From: Dichetophora obliterata
Lineage: Eukaryota > Arthropoda > Insecta > Diptera > Sciomyzidae
Reading direction: 5' to 3'
NCBI GenBank assembly: GCA_963920525.1
Contig: OY986439.1
Span: forward strand, 30,948,319 to 31,012,318
Length of the DNA: 64,000 nucleotides
A model generated the notes under the pieces. It worked only from the letters and a program-made list of their open reading frames with translations, did not search any database and had not been told where the DNA came from. Below are positions 11,662 to 24,082 of this stretch, piece by piece. The position numbers and the translations under genes were made by a program. Position 1 is the stretch's first letter. The number at the start of each line of letters is the position of its first letter.

Positions 11662-12233
11662 GTTTACATAAATGACATATATTTTCCAGGGCTAACACGT
11701 GGAGGTTGCGGATAGAGCCCATGTTTTTTTAATTTTATTTTCGGCGTTCTTTTATTATATTTTTTAATTTTTGTTTTTTATATTATTTTTTTATTTTTTG
11801 CTTTTAATATTTTTTATTTTTAATTTTTTATACTCACTTACTTATGATTTTTTAATACTTTAAAACTTTTTATACTTTTTTTAAATTTTTGTTTTTAATA
11901 TTTTTTCATTTTGAATTTTTGTTTTTTTTTTGTTTTTACATAAGTTTTATTTTTGGTTTTAATATGTTTGTTTTTTTTTTATTTTTTGTTTTAAAATTTT
12001 TTTATTTTTTTTTAATTTTTTTTAATTTTTTTTGTTTTTTTTATTTATGCTTTTAAGATTTTTTTATTTTTGTTTTTTAATTTTTTGCTGTTAATATTTT
12101 TTATTTTTTGTTTTTTGTATATATTTTTGATTTTTTGCTTTTAATATTTTTTATGTAGTGTATATTATTTTTTTTAATTTTTTGATTTTTATTTTGTATT
12201 TTATATATTTACTTTTTACCTTTTGCTTTGTGA

Positions 12234-12815
12234 CCCAACAACACTCAGTTCGAACGCCTGAATATTTTTTAATATTAATACTTTCAACTTTTATTTATAT
12301 GAAGAAATCAATGTTTTTGATACAACAAAGTTTGTTGTATTCTAAAGGCTTGAAATTTAATTTCTAAGTCCGCGTTCATATTTTTTTTGCAGAGCTGAGA
12401 GGTTGTGCTGAAAAATGCTTTGTGTATAAACATATACAAAAGTTTAGTATTTATAGTGCAAGCTGACTCCGAGCATAAAGCTAGTTTTTAAATGATTTTC
12501 AGCGCTTACATCTCCATCTCGCTTGCTTACACAAGCAGAAAGCGTGCAATATAAACACCAATAGGCTCAAGAAGCTACTTTGTGAAGCGTTGAATAAGCG
12601 TTCACTTTGATCAAAAAAAGCTCGGCAAAGCTGCTTTATAAATCAGCTTCAGCGTCCGCTATGATGGCGACCTTAGAAATGAGGTTTGAAGCTTTAGAAC
12701 ACAAAAAACTTTGTTGTATCAATTTATATCAAAAAATTGATTTCTTAATATAAATAAAAGTTAAAAGTGCTGATATTAAAAAATATTCAGGCTTACGAAC
12801 TGAGTGTTGTTGGGG
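12234..12815. mobile_element. Foldback/MITE element, inverted arms about 145 bp
   Basis: The left arm starts CCCAACAACACTCAGTTCG (12234) and the right arm ends with its inverted match (near 12815). Shared inner blocks include 'GCCTGAATATTTTTTAATAT', 'CTTTTATTTATAT' and 'GATACAACAAAGTTT'. Identity looks like about 85%. The 300 bp core has no transposase. No clean target duplication is visible in the T-rich flanks, so the superfamily is open. Confidence 0.75.
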
Positions 12816-13557
12816 CAGTAGTGTTTATTATATTTTTTCGATTTTTTGCTTTTAAAATTTTTTGTATTTTTTATATTTACTTTTGATCTTCTGCCTTTAA
12901 GAGTTTTTATTTTTTGTTTTTTTGTACTTACTTTTGAATTTTTGCTCTTAATATTTTATTTTATTTTGTTTTATATATATTTTAATTTTTTTCTTTAAAT
13001 ATCTTTTTTATATTTTGTTTCTTATATTTTTTTGATTTATATATTTTTTGTTTTTTTTATTTTTTTTTTTGAATTTTTTTGCTTTTAATATTTTTTGTTA
13101 TTTTTAGTTTTATATGTATATATATTTTTGATTTTTTGCTTTTAGCACTTTGTTTATTTTTTATTTTTAAAATTTTTTTTTGATTTAGTTCTTTAAAAGT
13201 TATTTAATTTTTTGCATTTTTTTAATTTATTTTTATTTTTTACTTTAAGGATTTTTTTATTTTTGATCTTAATATTTTTATTTGTAATTTTTATATTTTT
13301 TTCAATTATGCTTTTGATATTTTTAATTTTTTTATTTTTAATTTTAATATATTTTTTATTTCTTTATTTTTATATATATATATATTTTATATATATATTT
13401 TATATATATATTTATATTATATGTATATATCTTTTTTTCTTTAAATATCTTTTTTATATTTTGTTTCTATATAAGATATTTTGATTTATGAATTTTTTGT
13501 TTTTTTTATTTATTTAATTTTTTGCTATTAATATTTTTTGTTATTTTTAGTTACATA

Positions 13558-14418
13558 CAGCTGTGGTTAAAATAAGAGCAGTACTATTTTATTCACACAT
13601 GTTTGTATAAACAATACTTGTCTACAAATTTCGGATCCGGTAAACCCATTATCGTTCCTATATGTACTTTCATCGCTGGTTTGAAACCTGTCAGAAGGCC
13701 CTCCTATATTGTAAAATTTTCCAGATACAGGGTGTTTTTGGCAAGTGTTTAGTATTATTGATTGAGAATCTAAAGTTCTCATCATTAAATAAAAAATAAT
13801 ATTTTGTGTTTTAGAAAAATTATCAAGTTTTCCATCAATACATCAACCACTATCGTGTCATGTGTTGTAGCAGAACTAAAATTTTGAGATTCTTAAACGA
13901 AATATCAACAAATTTTGTATCTTCTGTTTTAGCGGAGCTGTAATCGTCCAAATTTAAAATGTCTGTTTTTCATACAAAAATACACTTAATCAACAGGTTT
14001 TTTCTTAATTCTAACTTTGGATGATAACAGCTCTGCTAAAATAAAAGATACAAAATTTGTTGATATTTCGTTGGGTAATTTGAAAATTTTAGCTCCGCTA
14101 CAGCACATAATACGAAAATGATTGATAGATTAATGGAAAAGTTGATATTTCTTCTAAAATAGAACATATTCTTTTTTATTTTATGGTTAGTAGTTTAGAT
14201 TCTATATAAATAATACTTAACACGTTCCAAAAACGTAAAACACCCTGTATCTTGAAAATGCTACAATATCGGAGAAAACTGTGTACAAATTTGGAACGAG
14301 TATTGAAAGTACATCTAGGAATGATAATCGGTTTACCGGATCGAAAATTTGTAGACTAGTATTATTTATCTAAATATGTTTGAATATAAGAGCAATGCTA
14401 ATATTTTGACCGCAACTG
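13558..14418. mobile_element. Tc1-like 861 bp palindromic element
   Basis: It begins CAGCTGTGGTTAAAAT and ends with the inverted CAGTTGCGGTCAAAAT, each flanked by TA (13556-13557, 14419-14420). The arms run almost to the centre, sharing 'GTCTACAAATTT', 'GATCCGGTAAACC' and 'ACAGGGTGTTTT', plus an inner pair with 'GATACAAAATTTGTTGATAT' (plus strand at about 14046, inverted near 13900). This makes it one long imperfect hairpin. It has no coding capacity. The inner ACAGGGTGTTTT pair (about 13728 and 14249) could mark an element nested inside an element, but it is also explained by the overall symmetry. Confidence 0.8.
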
Positions 14419-15410
14419 TATATATATTTTTGATTTTTTGCTTTTCATTTTTTTTATTTTTCTTTTTTGATATTTTTTTGATTTGTTCTTTTAAAGGTAT
14501 TTTATTTTTTGTTTTTTTTTATTTTTTGCTTTTAGTGTTTTTTATATTTGCTTTAAATATTTTTTATTTGTTGTTTGTTACATTATTTTTAATTATGTTT
14601 TAAATGTTTTTAATTGTTTTTATTTTTTGATTTTGATTTTTTTTATTATTTTATTTTTATTTTTTGAATTTTTTTAAACTTTTTTATTAAATGTTTTTTT
14701 AATTTTTCATTTTTTTTTGATTTTTTGCTTTTAATATTTTGTGTTTAGTGTTTGTTATATTTTTTATTTTTTTATATTTTTTTATTTTTTCTCTAAATAT
14801 TTTTTTCATATTTTGTTTTTTATATTAGTTTTTACTTTTTGCTTTTAATATTTTTGATTTTTTGTTTTATTTTAATTTTTTTGACTTTTTGCTTTTAATG
14901 TTTTTAAATTTTTGTTTTTATTTGTTTAAATTTTTTATTTTTTATATTTTGCTTTTTTTATTTTGTAATTATGGTTTTTATATATTTTTTATTTTTTAAA
15001 ATTTTTTATTTATTGTTATTATATTTATTTTAAATTTTTTGCTTTTAAGTTTTTTTATATAGTGTTTATTATTTTTGTTTTTATATTTATTTTTGATTTT
15101 AAAATTTCTTGTTTTCTATATATTTTTTTTTTACTTTTTGTTTATATTTTTTTATTTTTATATTTATTTTTGATTTGTTGCTTTGAATATTTTTTTTTAT
15201 AAATTATTTATTATTTTTTTTTGATGTTTTGCTTTAATAAATTTTTATTTTTTGTTGATTTAAATTTTTTGCTTTTAGTATTTTTTAATGTTTTTGATTT
15301 TGTGCTCTTAATGTTTTTTATTTTTGGTTTTTTATATTTTTTTTGTGATTTTTTGCTTATAAAATTATTTTTTGTTTTAAATTAACTTTTTTTAATTTTT
15401 ATTTCACTTT

Positions 15411-15831
15411 TTTTTATACGATTTAAATATAAACTCTAAATGTTTGATAGCTTAAATGATACTTGGTTTTAAATAAAAATTCTGTTGTTTCTTTGGAAAG
15501 TTTCATTAGAACAATTAATTGTTCTAACCTTGACCTAAAGCTCGATAAACGATTTTAAACTATCAAGCAACTAAAATTTGTATTTAAAATCAATTATGCT
15601 TTAAACTGTCAAACATTTAGAATTTGTATTTAAATCATACAAAATCAACATAGTAAATAACAAGGTTGTTTAGAAAAGAAAACGTTAATTTTTATTTCAC
15701 TTTTAATTTTTAATCATTTGAATTTTCGTCCAATTTATCGTTTTTTGAATCGGAAATAGTTTCATTATATTGAACTGAGTCATTCTCAAATTCAGATGCA
15801 TAAGAAGTAGCAACCGTTTACGTTTTAATAT
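15411..15831 (-). pseudogene. 3' end of the acidic-tail TE gene family (second copy)
   Basis: On the minus strand, an Asp/Glu/Ser-rich tail (including ETISDSKNDKLDENSND) runs to a stop near 15709. It is followed by the same 3' flank as at 3325-3450, with two tandem 'AATTTGTATTTAAA' blocks. Beyond it, 15421-15450 carries the inverted counterpart (TCTAAATGTTTGATAG), so this end has an inverted repeat. A perfect 18 bp palindrome, AGAACAATTAATTGTTCT, lies at about 15509. Upstream 'KRKRLLLL' matches the unit at 18.2 kb. Confidence 0.55.
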
Positions 15832-15938
15832 CTTTTTTATATTTTTTTTTATTTTTTTTCTTGTGTTTGCTTTTAGTATTTTTTATTTTGTTTTTTTTAT
15901 ATAATTTTTTGATTTTTTGCTTTTAATATTTTTTTATA

Positions 15939-17225
15939 TTGGGGGTTGGAATTAATTTTAAAGGTTTTTTTTCGGTTTTTGAGCATTTATTTAGAAACAA
16001 CGGTACAATGTATATTATTCAAAGTATTGTCCATCGTTAGCTACAACATTTTCCCATCTTTCTGGCAGCATATGGATTCCGCGCCGGAAGAACGATTCGT
16101 CTTTTGAGGCAATCCACGAATCGACCCATTTTTTGGTATCCTCGTAAGAAGTGAAGCGCTGCTCAGCCAAGCCATGCGTCATCGATCTGAATAGGTGGTA
16201 GTCGGAAGGGGCTATGTCTGGGCTTTAAGGCGGGTGGGGTAGCACATCCCAATTCAGCGCCTCCAACGTTTCCTTGACGGTTCTTGCAACATGTGGCCGT
16301 GCGTTGTCATGTTGAAAAACTACTTTGTCGTGTCTTTTGGCATATTCCGGCCGTTTAACCTTTAATGCTCAGCTCAATTGCATCAATTGTTGTTGGTAGC
16401 GTTCCCCAGTGATGGTTTCGTTAGGTTTTAGCAGCTCATAGTACACGACACCCTTCTGATCCCACCAAATACACAGCATAAGCTTGGCGCCATGAATATT
16501 CGGCTTGGCCCTCGATGTTGATGCATGGCCGGGAGGTCCCCACGATTTTTTTCGCTTAAGATTATCGTAATGGATCCACTTTTCATCGCCAGTGACAATA
16601 CGATGCAAAAAACTCTTCCTTTTATGCCGTTGAAGCAGTTGTTCGCACATGCAAAATCGCCGTTCAACGTCTCTCGGCTTCAACTGGTACGGCACCCAAT
16701 TTCCTTGCTTTTGAATCATCCCATGGCCTTCAAGCGTTTGCCGACCGTTGATAAGTCGACTCCCAATGATTCTGACAATTCTTGAAGGGTTTGACACGGG
16801 TCTTCATCGAGCAAAGCCTCCAATTCCTCATCTTCAAACTTTTTCGGCTGGCCCGGACGTTCTTTGTATTCCATATCAAAATCACCACTTTTAAACCGAC
16901 GGAACCAGTACTCACAAGTAGAAATCGATGGAGCATAGTCCCCGTAAGCCTCAGTAAGCGTGCGTTGTGCTTCAACCGCTTTTTTCTTCAAATGGAAGCA
17001 CAAAAGTAAACCTTCCCGCAAATTGCGTTTTGTTGGAACGAAAGTCGACATGTTCACAGAGAAAAAAAATATATGTTGTTTACACTTCAGTGGAATGACA
17101 CATACTGAAAAATGAAGCTTAGACAATGTGCTTTGAAATGAATATAGTCACAGGTGTGCCCGATGCGATCTATTGATAGTTACGCCATCTCTTAGAAAAC
17201 CTTTAAAACTAATTCCAACCCCCAA
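15939..17225 (-). mobile_element. Full-length Mos1-like mariner, inactive
   Basis: The inverted ends TTGGGGGTTGGAATTA (15939 and, inverted, 17225) share about 28 bp and are flanked by TA. The length of 1287 bp equals a complete mariner. It sits inside the T-rich tract. Target duplication, both ends and the whole gene length are preserved, so this is an intact insertion with point damage only. Confidence 0.93.
16015..17051 (-). pseudogene. Mariner (DD34D) transposase, mauritiana/Mos1-like, with one frameshift and two stops
   Basis: ATG at 17051 opens MSTFVPTKRN. The N-terminal two-helix DNA-binding region follows, with the WFRRFKSGDFD motif typical of mariner. The catalytic part has TGDEKWIHY (first Asp), VVFQHDNARPH (second) and SPDIAPSDYHLF (third), with 34 residues between the last two. 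The span of 1037 nt is exactly one base short of 345 codons plus stop, the Mos1 length. A one-base loss near 16727 shifts the frame between LKAMG and MIQKQ. A TGA replaces an expected Arg before ALKVKRPEYAK, and a TAA replaces the Tyr of the usual PYSPD motif. The frame ends in GQYFE-stop. The role was cut-and-paste transposition at TA sites in the nucleus. It is not functional now, but all three catalytic Asp persist. Confidence 0.93.
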
Positions 17226-18125
17226 TATATTTATTATATTTTTTTTTATTTCTTGTTTTTGATATTTTCATTTTTTTTTGTACTTATTTTTGATTTTTGC
17301 TATTAATATTGTTTTTATTTTCTGTTTTCTATATTTTTTTTTTACTTTTTGCTTTTAATTTTTTTTTTAATTTTTCTTTTATTTTAATTTTTTTGACTTG
17401 TTGCTTTTAATATTTTTGAATTTTTGTTTTTATTTGTTTTAATTTTTTATTTTTTTATATTTTATATTTTTTTATTATGGTTTTTTGTATATATTTTATT
17501 TTTGGTTTTTTATATTTTTATTTATTGTTTTTTTACTTATTTTTGCTTGTAATATTTTTTTATTTTTTCTTTTTTATATTTTTTTGATTTTTTGCTTTGT
17601 ATATTTTTTTATATTTTCTTTCAATGATTTTTATCTTTTTTAAATTTTTTTTTTACTTTTTGCTTTTAATATTTTTGAATTTTTGTTTTTTATTTGTTTT
17701 AATTTTTTATTTTTTATTTTGCTTTTTATATTTTTTTATTATAGTTTTTTATATTTATTTAATTTTTTATTGTTTATATTTTTTATTTATTGTTTTTGTA
17801 CTTATTTTTGATTTTTTGCTTTTAATTTTTTTTTGTTGGTTTTTGATGTTTTTTTTTTATTTTTTGCTCTTAATATTTTTTTCATTTCTTGTTTTTATAT
17901 TTATTTTTTATTTTTTGCTTTGTATATTTTTTTTTGCTTTCAATGATTTTTATTTTTTTTTAATTTTTTTGACTTTTGCTTTTAATATTTTTGTTTTTTA
18001 TTTTTTTTTTTGATTTTGTGCTCTTAATATTTTTATTTTTGGTTTTTATATTTATTTGTGATGTTTTGCTTTTAATGTTTTTGTTTTTTTAATTTTTTTT
18101 TTTAATTTAACTGTTGTCAATTTTT

Positions 18126-19090
18126 GTGTTACCTTAAATTTTTAATAATTTTCATTGTCGTCCAATTCATCGTTTTCTGTATCGGAAATGGTTTAATTTT
18201 TTTAAACTTCAGGTGCAATGAGAAATTGAAGGACTTCCTTTGGAAGTAGCAACCGTTTACGCTTCTGAACTCTAAAACGAATAGACATTGACTATACAAG
18301 CGGTTCCGATGAATCTGTCACTTAAACAACTGATTTCTGATATCTCTGTTATCGCAGAATAAAACTGTTATCAGAGCGGTTGGAAGAATTTCTTGTATTT
18401 GTTATTACACAATTCTGCAGCTCTACTAACCTTTGATAAGTATGGTTACAGAGACCTTGAAGCGATACCTTCGCTTTTTATATCTTCCTTTGGCGGCCTC
18501 AATTCTGCTTTAGCTTCTCGAATTCTGTTGTACGTAGGCCAAATATCAGCACCAGACTCTTTTGATACCAAACGCATAACATGACTTAGACATTGATTTT
18601 TTTAAAATAAATACTATAGCTTCTGATGGTGTCTCTATCTTCAAAGCAGTTGTTGAATTATTTATAATCTTTCGAATCTTACTTGGAGATTTTGGAGATT
18701 TTTTTAGTTTTCCAAGCAAAGATTTTAATTTGCATTGCGTGCTTAGTTGCAAACATTAATCTTTGGTGATCGTGTTGGTTTTCTAAACTGATAGCACCAG
18801 CATCTCTTCGTCTTGATCTCAAAGATTTATATTCAAAACCCAAGGCCGGGTGACCACGATTATAAAAGTTATCAGCCGTCACCCTTTTTAGCAAAATATC
18901 ATTATTACGATTAAGAAGACGAGAAACTTTGAAATCAGATTCTAATCACGCTGAGTTTTTCAATTCAAATCTATTTTTCATTCTAGAACAATATTTTTAC
19001 TTGCACTTTCCTTTGGATTTTAATGTTTTGACTGCAACCTGTAATTTTTTCAAAACATCATTATCAATGTCTGATTTATTTTTTTAATTT
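18126..19090 (-). pseudogene. Decayed TE-type gene of unknown family
   Basis: Reading the minus strand from about 19090, protein-like blocks appear in changing frames: an N-terminal Lys-rich part (LKKLQVAVKTLKSKGKCK), RVTADNFYNRGHPALGFEY near 18885, ETPSEAIVFILKKSMSK near 18640, and VMRLVSKESGADIWPTYNRI near 18570 with REAKAELRPPKEDI after it. At about 18255 comes RLLLPKEVLQFLIAPEV, then an acidic end (ISDTENDELDDNENY). At least three frameshifts and several stops separate them. The 'NFYNRG' and 'WPTYNRIREAK' blocks recall a repeated, uncharacterised arthropod gene family that I believe is TE-borne. I do not know its activity. The C-terminal region matches 15.7-15.83 kb. Confidence 0.6.
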
Positions 19091-20070
19091 GTATATAGAA
19101 TATAGTTGATTGCAAAATTAACATGGTCGTTATGCGAATTAATTGTATTTAGAATTTCTCTCTTTAAAAATTAAACCATTTCGATTCAATAGTACACAGA
19201 TTGAATGTTGGAAATACAACGATGTTAAGGCAACACTATGAACATAACTGCTCGATTTGTGCTATTCTAAAAAAAGCTCAATTATCGCAATTTAATTGCA
19301 TTTTAAACTTTTGATCAAGTTTGCTTAGAGTTTGCCTTTGCAGTAGTTTTACTTTTACTCTACAGTAGCTTAGGTCGTCCTTTTATTATACCAAGGTACT
19401 TCGTTCGTTTTTTCTATATTTTTCGAAAGTTATTAAAAAGGTGCAAAAGTATGTGTATCTCTCTTCAAGTAATCTTAAAGAAATTAATAGCATAGGATTA
19501 CTTTAGTAATCCTAAAAAAAGGGAATCTTCTTTAGGCATGGCATTTTTTAAAAACGCCATTTTTGTGTATTTAGTATAAGGAAACATTGGGTTAAAAATA
19601 AAAGAAAATATGTATACGTATATTTTTTTCAATATTGTACCCAATGTCTTTAATAAAAGAACTTTAAGTAATCGTATATATAAGTATATATTAGTATATT
19701 TAAGTAATAGTAATAATTTATAGTATATATCGATGATTTAAAATTGTAGGTGTAAATAAAAAAAATTGCAATTTTTTACTTTAAGTCCGTCCCAAATTGT
19801 AATTTCTAATTTTATATTAATAATATTTCATCTCAGGGCACCCGTCCCGTTATCAGTCGTTAGAATCATTTGCCCAATGTGCCTTCCGATAAATTTTTTT
19901 CCAAAGCGGAACAAATAGCTCATATTGGGTACATAATTTTGCTCTTTAGAGTTACAATATCAAAATTATACATATAGAAAAACGAATGACCTTGTTTATC
20001 TCTACCTTACCCTTTTCATCAACTTCTCCAACTCACACTATTTGCTGGGCTAAAACATTGTGTGTGTGCT

Positions 20071-20119
20071 CAAACAAACAAACAAACAAACAAACAAGCA
20101 AACAAACAAACAAACAAAA
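20071..20119. repeat. (AAAC)n microsatellite
   Basis: About 12 copies of AAAC with one G substitution (AAGC). Confidence 0.95.
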
Positions 20120-21876
20120 CCTTTTGGCAATAAAAGTGCGGAAACAATAATTTAATTCGAATCGTGCTAATATCAGCAAAATATAATTAGTTATGCGCTG
20201 AACCACCAACAAGCCGTGACATAAGTGAAAGTGAAGGCAAAGATTATGGAAGAAATAAAAAAAAGCAAAGGTTAATGAAATAAAAGCAGAGATGAACGAC
20301 GACAACGTCGACAAGAGTGGCAGTGAATAAATTAGAAAAATCAAATAGAAATTATGTAAATAAATAAGTTGTCAGGATGCGTGCGTATGAGTTACTATTT
20401 AGTATAATTTGTGCAAATGTGTGTGTTTTGTGTGTTGGAGCGTGTAATTAAGATTTATTTGTAATAGCTATTGTTTTCATTTTAGCAATAATTGCTGTAA
20501 TAAGTACATTATACTTGTACATCGATATAACTGAAATTAAAATTTTAATTAAAATGAAAACCACAGTTAAAGGCACAAGGAAAATTTGCTTTTATATTTG
20601 TTATACATATTTGTATGTACTGTAATATTAATTTAATTGCGTTTATGACTACTTGTATGCGATGAAATAATTGCACATGTTTGTGTGTTTGGTGTGCGTT
20701 ACATTGTTGGTAAATATTTGGAGCTCTTGAAGCGCCTAAAATGAGCAAATTAAATTGGTGTGCACAAGAAAAAACCAATTCTACTTTACAAGCAAAATAG
20801 CAGAAATACTACTACGTTTACTCACATGCACTAGGGCAAAAATAAAATAACCTTAAAATTGCACAAAAATTGGTCAAAATGATTGGAAAATTGGTTGGCG
20901 CTGTTTTTTTTTGTGTTTATACAATCTGTTGACAACATTTTTCGTTGTTATAAAAAATTTGGTTATTTTTTTTGTCGATAGTCAATGAAATTATTGAAAA
21001 TTAAATTGTATTAATATATTTAAATCATAAATTTACAAATAATTTTGAACACTGGCAAACAATGAACACTGAACCAATGCAACAACGGAAGCGGAAATTG
21101 AACTTTGTTGCTGTCGAAGTTTTTGTTGTTGTTCATTTATGTATGCTGCTTGTAATTTATTATTGGTTTCTGGCTTAATTATTTGATTTATATGGAAACA
21201 TTACGCTTTGTTAACATTTCAGTGGATATCATGGAATTAAATGTAACTCATACGTCATGATATAAACACTCATACATATTATCAATGGTTAGTGTGTTTG
21301 TTGTACGAAATTAAATGATATTGATATATGATAGTAGTATTAAGTGTCAATTATTGATATGAAGTTGATATGTGCACTTGATAACTACTTTAAGAGATTA
21401 ATTCTACAGTTTCTTTCTTTTTAGACAAAAATAAAGCTTGCTTAAATTTATTTATTATTGAACAACTTGGATTTTAATTAATATAAGAAAGAAATTTCAA
21501 AGAGGACGACATTATTATAGCTTATTTTTGACCTTGCAAATTAATTCAAATAAATGTTGCTCATACGCCTGAGTGACCAAATTTTTATATGATTATTAAA
21601 CTGATGCTTGAGCCTAATTTTAGCAATGAATTCATCAACATTTAATTAAAAGAAAATATTGCAGCTCATTTATTCCATAGATTCACTATAAGCATCATCA
21701 TCATCATTCCAACAGGCAGCACTTTATTAAAATTTTTCTCATTTGGCAGTTGAGAATATTAAAGTAGAATAAAAAGACAAAACAAAGAGATCGCCAAAGA
21801 AATTGTACAAACTTTTTTGGAAAATAAAATTTATTCCACATCATTTGCATGTGCGGCTGCTGTTTTTGGTTTTATC

Positions 21877-22160
21877 GTTGTTGTTGTTGTCGTTGTTGTT
21901 GCTGTAACGCGTAATTATCTACGCCAAGTAATTACGTCGTCAACACAATGAATTCATGCAGCAACTAGCGTAAAAGTCGCCAACAGCAAAAGCAACATCA
22001 AGAACAGCAACATTAAAAACAACAATAAAAAAACAACAACTAAGTGCAGACAACGAAGAAGCCGCCACAACTGCTCGGCATTCAAAGCAGTCGTTAATGT
22101 TTGTGGCCAAAAGGAGCAACAGCAGCAGCAGTAGCAGCATTAACAGCAACAACAACCCAC
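21877..22160. repeat. GTT/CAA and CAG trinucleotide-rich tract
   Basis: GTTGTTGTTGTTGTCGTTG-type repeats at 21877-21906 give way to CAACAGCAAAAGCAAC and GCAACAGCAGCAGCAG runs up to 22157. This opa-like composition is typical of fly non-coding and regulatory DNA. No start-to-stop frame with sensible composition spans it. Confidence 0.7.
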
Positions 22161-23189
22161 ACCACCAACAATTAGAATAATTTCCTTAGTACCACAAGCA
22201 AAACGGGTCAACAGGCAAATGAAGCAGCAGCAAAAGAATACTAGACTAGAGCGGAAACATTTTTGTTGCTTGATAGCAAAAGTCGCCAGAGTTAGGTTTT
22301 TGTAATGCCAGCTATTGTTGTGTTTTTGTGTGTTTCGTGTGTGTGTTTGTGGTGGCCATGCTTATTTTTCTTCTTCTTATTTGGCTTCTTTTAATTGCTG
22401 TTGGCCGCCGCTTATAAATTGCAAAATTTTCCACTTCACTTGTTTTAAGCTTAAATTTGGTGGTGAGTTTGCTCTATGAACTGCTTACATTTCGACTTAA
22501 AAAAAAACAAATTTTTATCTTCATCTTACTACACATCTTTACTGGCTAGCAATTTTTTGGCCACCGTTGGTTTGCTTTTGGAAAATTTTTGACTGCGTTC
22601 CAAGATTTAAAAATTGTTGTCGTTGATCATGTTGCTCGGATATTCAGGAGCCTTAGCTTTGTATTTTGTATATTTTTAATTTTTAACTGGACTGGGACAA
22701 CAACGACAGCAGCAGTAACAGGAACTTCAACATCATTATTATTACCAACAAAATTAACGCTGCGTAGAAGCAGCAACTAATCTGTATTAAGTTGTCTGAC
22801 AATGTTTGGTGTCACCATAAAACAACATTAGCAACATCAACATTAGTGAACAGATGTTTTTGGCACTTAGATAACTTTAAATGACTGTTGTTGTTCTGGT
22901 GTTGCAGTGACTTGTTGCTAGCAGTGTTGCTGTCTCGCAAGTTATGGTTTTATTAATTTGTTCAAGGTTTTTTTTTATATATATAAGAGTTTTGCATTTC
23001 TGCAACTGGATTCTGTTTTTTCGCAATGTATTTTAAGATCATATATTGCTATTTTTTACTGCTGTCAGTTGTTAAAAAATATTTTCAAAAATATTACAAA
23101 TAATTTATTTTTGAAACTTACAGTTTTACCCATTTAAAATTGTTACTCAGAAAAGAGCAGTTGAAGTGCAAAACTTTATGAAGTTAAAA

Positions 23190-23370
23190 AAAATCAATCG
23201 ATGAACAGCCTCAGAATAGATTAATTGGCATTAAAAAATTTCAAAATGGTCAACGGAAATTCAGAAGAAATCGATTGAAGATCAGAATAGATCAAATGAA
23301 GTACAGAATAGATCAATTGGAATTAAAATGAGATCAAATGAAATTCAGAAAAGATCAATAAACCTTTTCA
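23190..23370. repeat. Degenerate minisatellite, unit about 22-27 bp
   Basis: Variants of AGAATAGATCAATTGGAATTC recur about seven times. The same motif reappears at about 26040-26150 and, on the opposite strand, at about 27190-27220, on both sides of later insertions. Confidence 0.65.
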
Positions 23371-24082
23371 ACGGCTAGACTAAACTAAGAACAACATATT
23401 TTTGAGTTAATTTGACTATCATTTACGAGCTCAAAAGATGAAAAAAATATACCTTTGATTTTTACCTGCGGTACTTACGTTTTGCAAGCTAGTAAAAAAA
23501 TGTTTGCTCCTGTTCGGCACGAAAAATCTTTCTTTTATCCCTGAAAGGTTTTTCAACCCTTTAGATCTTTATTTTTTTAAACCTTCATAATATTATTATC
23601 ATTAAAGACGTGAAAAGATAAAAAAACATAAATTTAATTTTTGTCGGGTTGATTTTTTCTTATAAAATAGGCCAAAACAGTTTTTTTTTTGCTTTTCTTG
23701 GGCACAAAATCAAAAATCCAACTGACTTGAATGTCAAATATCTTTCTTAATTTATTTTTGTCATGTAGGCTCATTTTTTTTTAAGAACCAAATGAATTGA
23801 TTTAAAAAATTCGTTGCAAAATAAGAAAAAATTACTTTCTGACGTGTCTAGTTTATTGGGCAAATCCACTGAAAGGGTTAAAAATGAGAACAGATCATTT
23901 TTGAAAGTCCATTTGAAATAAGGGTACTATAACAGTGTGTAGATATAAAAAACAACTTTATTATTTATTTGTTTTACCAACTTTTATTTATTTTATTGAT
24001 TCAAATTTTTTAACATAATGAAGAATTATTCATGAGGAAATAAAAAAAATTTTCTGTCATTATAGTTGTTGTTAATTTTCTA

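Larger units (their letters stand above)
11700..18125. repeat. Degenerate T-rich tandem repeat tract broken by insertions
   Basis: On the plus strand the sequence is almost only T, A and scattered G, with repeated 'TTTTTGCTTTTAATATTTTT' and 'TTTTTATTTTTTGTTTTT' blocks. The remaining segments are about 11715-12233, 12816-13555, 14420-15410, 15832-15938 and 17226-18120. They look like one tract of a very degenerate repeat of about 45-50 bp, later hit by the elements listed separately. C is nearly absent on this strand. Long open frames in the tract (13212-13484, 14376-14603, 17597-18013) are by-products of T-rich codons. Confidence 0.75.
19091..24082. other. Host-like non-coding DNA with simple repeats
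   Basis: No exon can be supported. Visible features are an (AAAC)n microsatellite at 20071-20119, CAA/CAG-rich segments at about 21877-22160 resembling Drosophila untranslated or intronic sequence, and a degenerate minisatellite at 23190-23370. An open frame at 21940-22155 (minus) is only a run of Leu codons from the CAG/CAA repeat. A transcription unit could lie here, but I see no splice or coding evidence. Confidence 0.5.

Noticed and set aside
13212..13484. Open frame rich in Phe, Leu, Ile (also 14376-14603 and 17597-18013)
   Set aside because: It is a by-product of the T-rich tract; the composition mirrors the base content and there is no domain.
15905..17230. Mariner as a working gene
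   Set aside because: One frameshift and two in-frame stops lie in essential regions.
21940..22155. Leu-rich frame resembling a signal peptide (minus strand)
   Set aside because: It is the antisense of a CAG/CAA repeat, with no further protein character.
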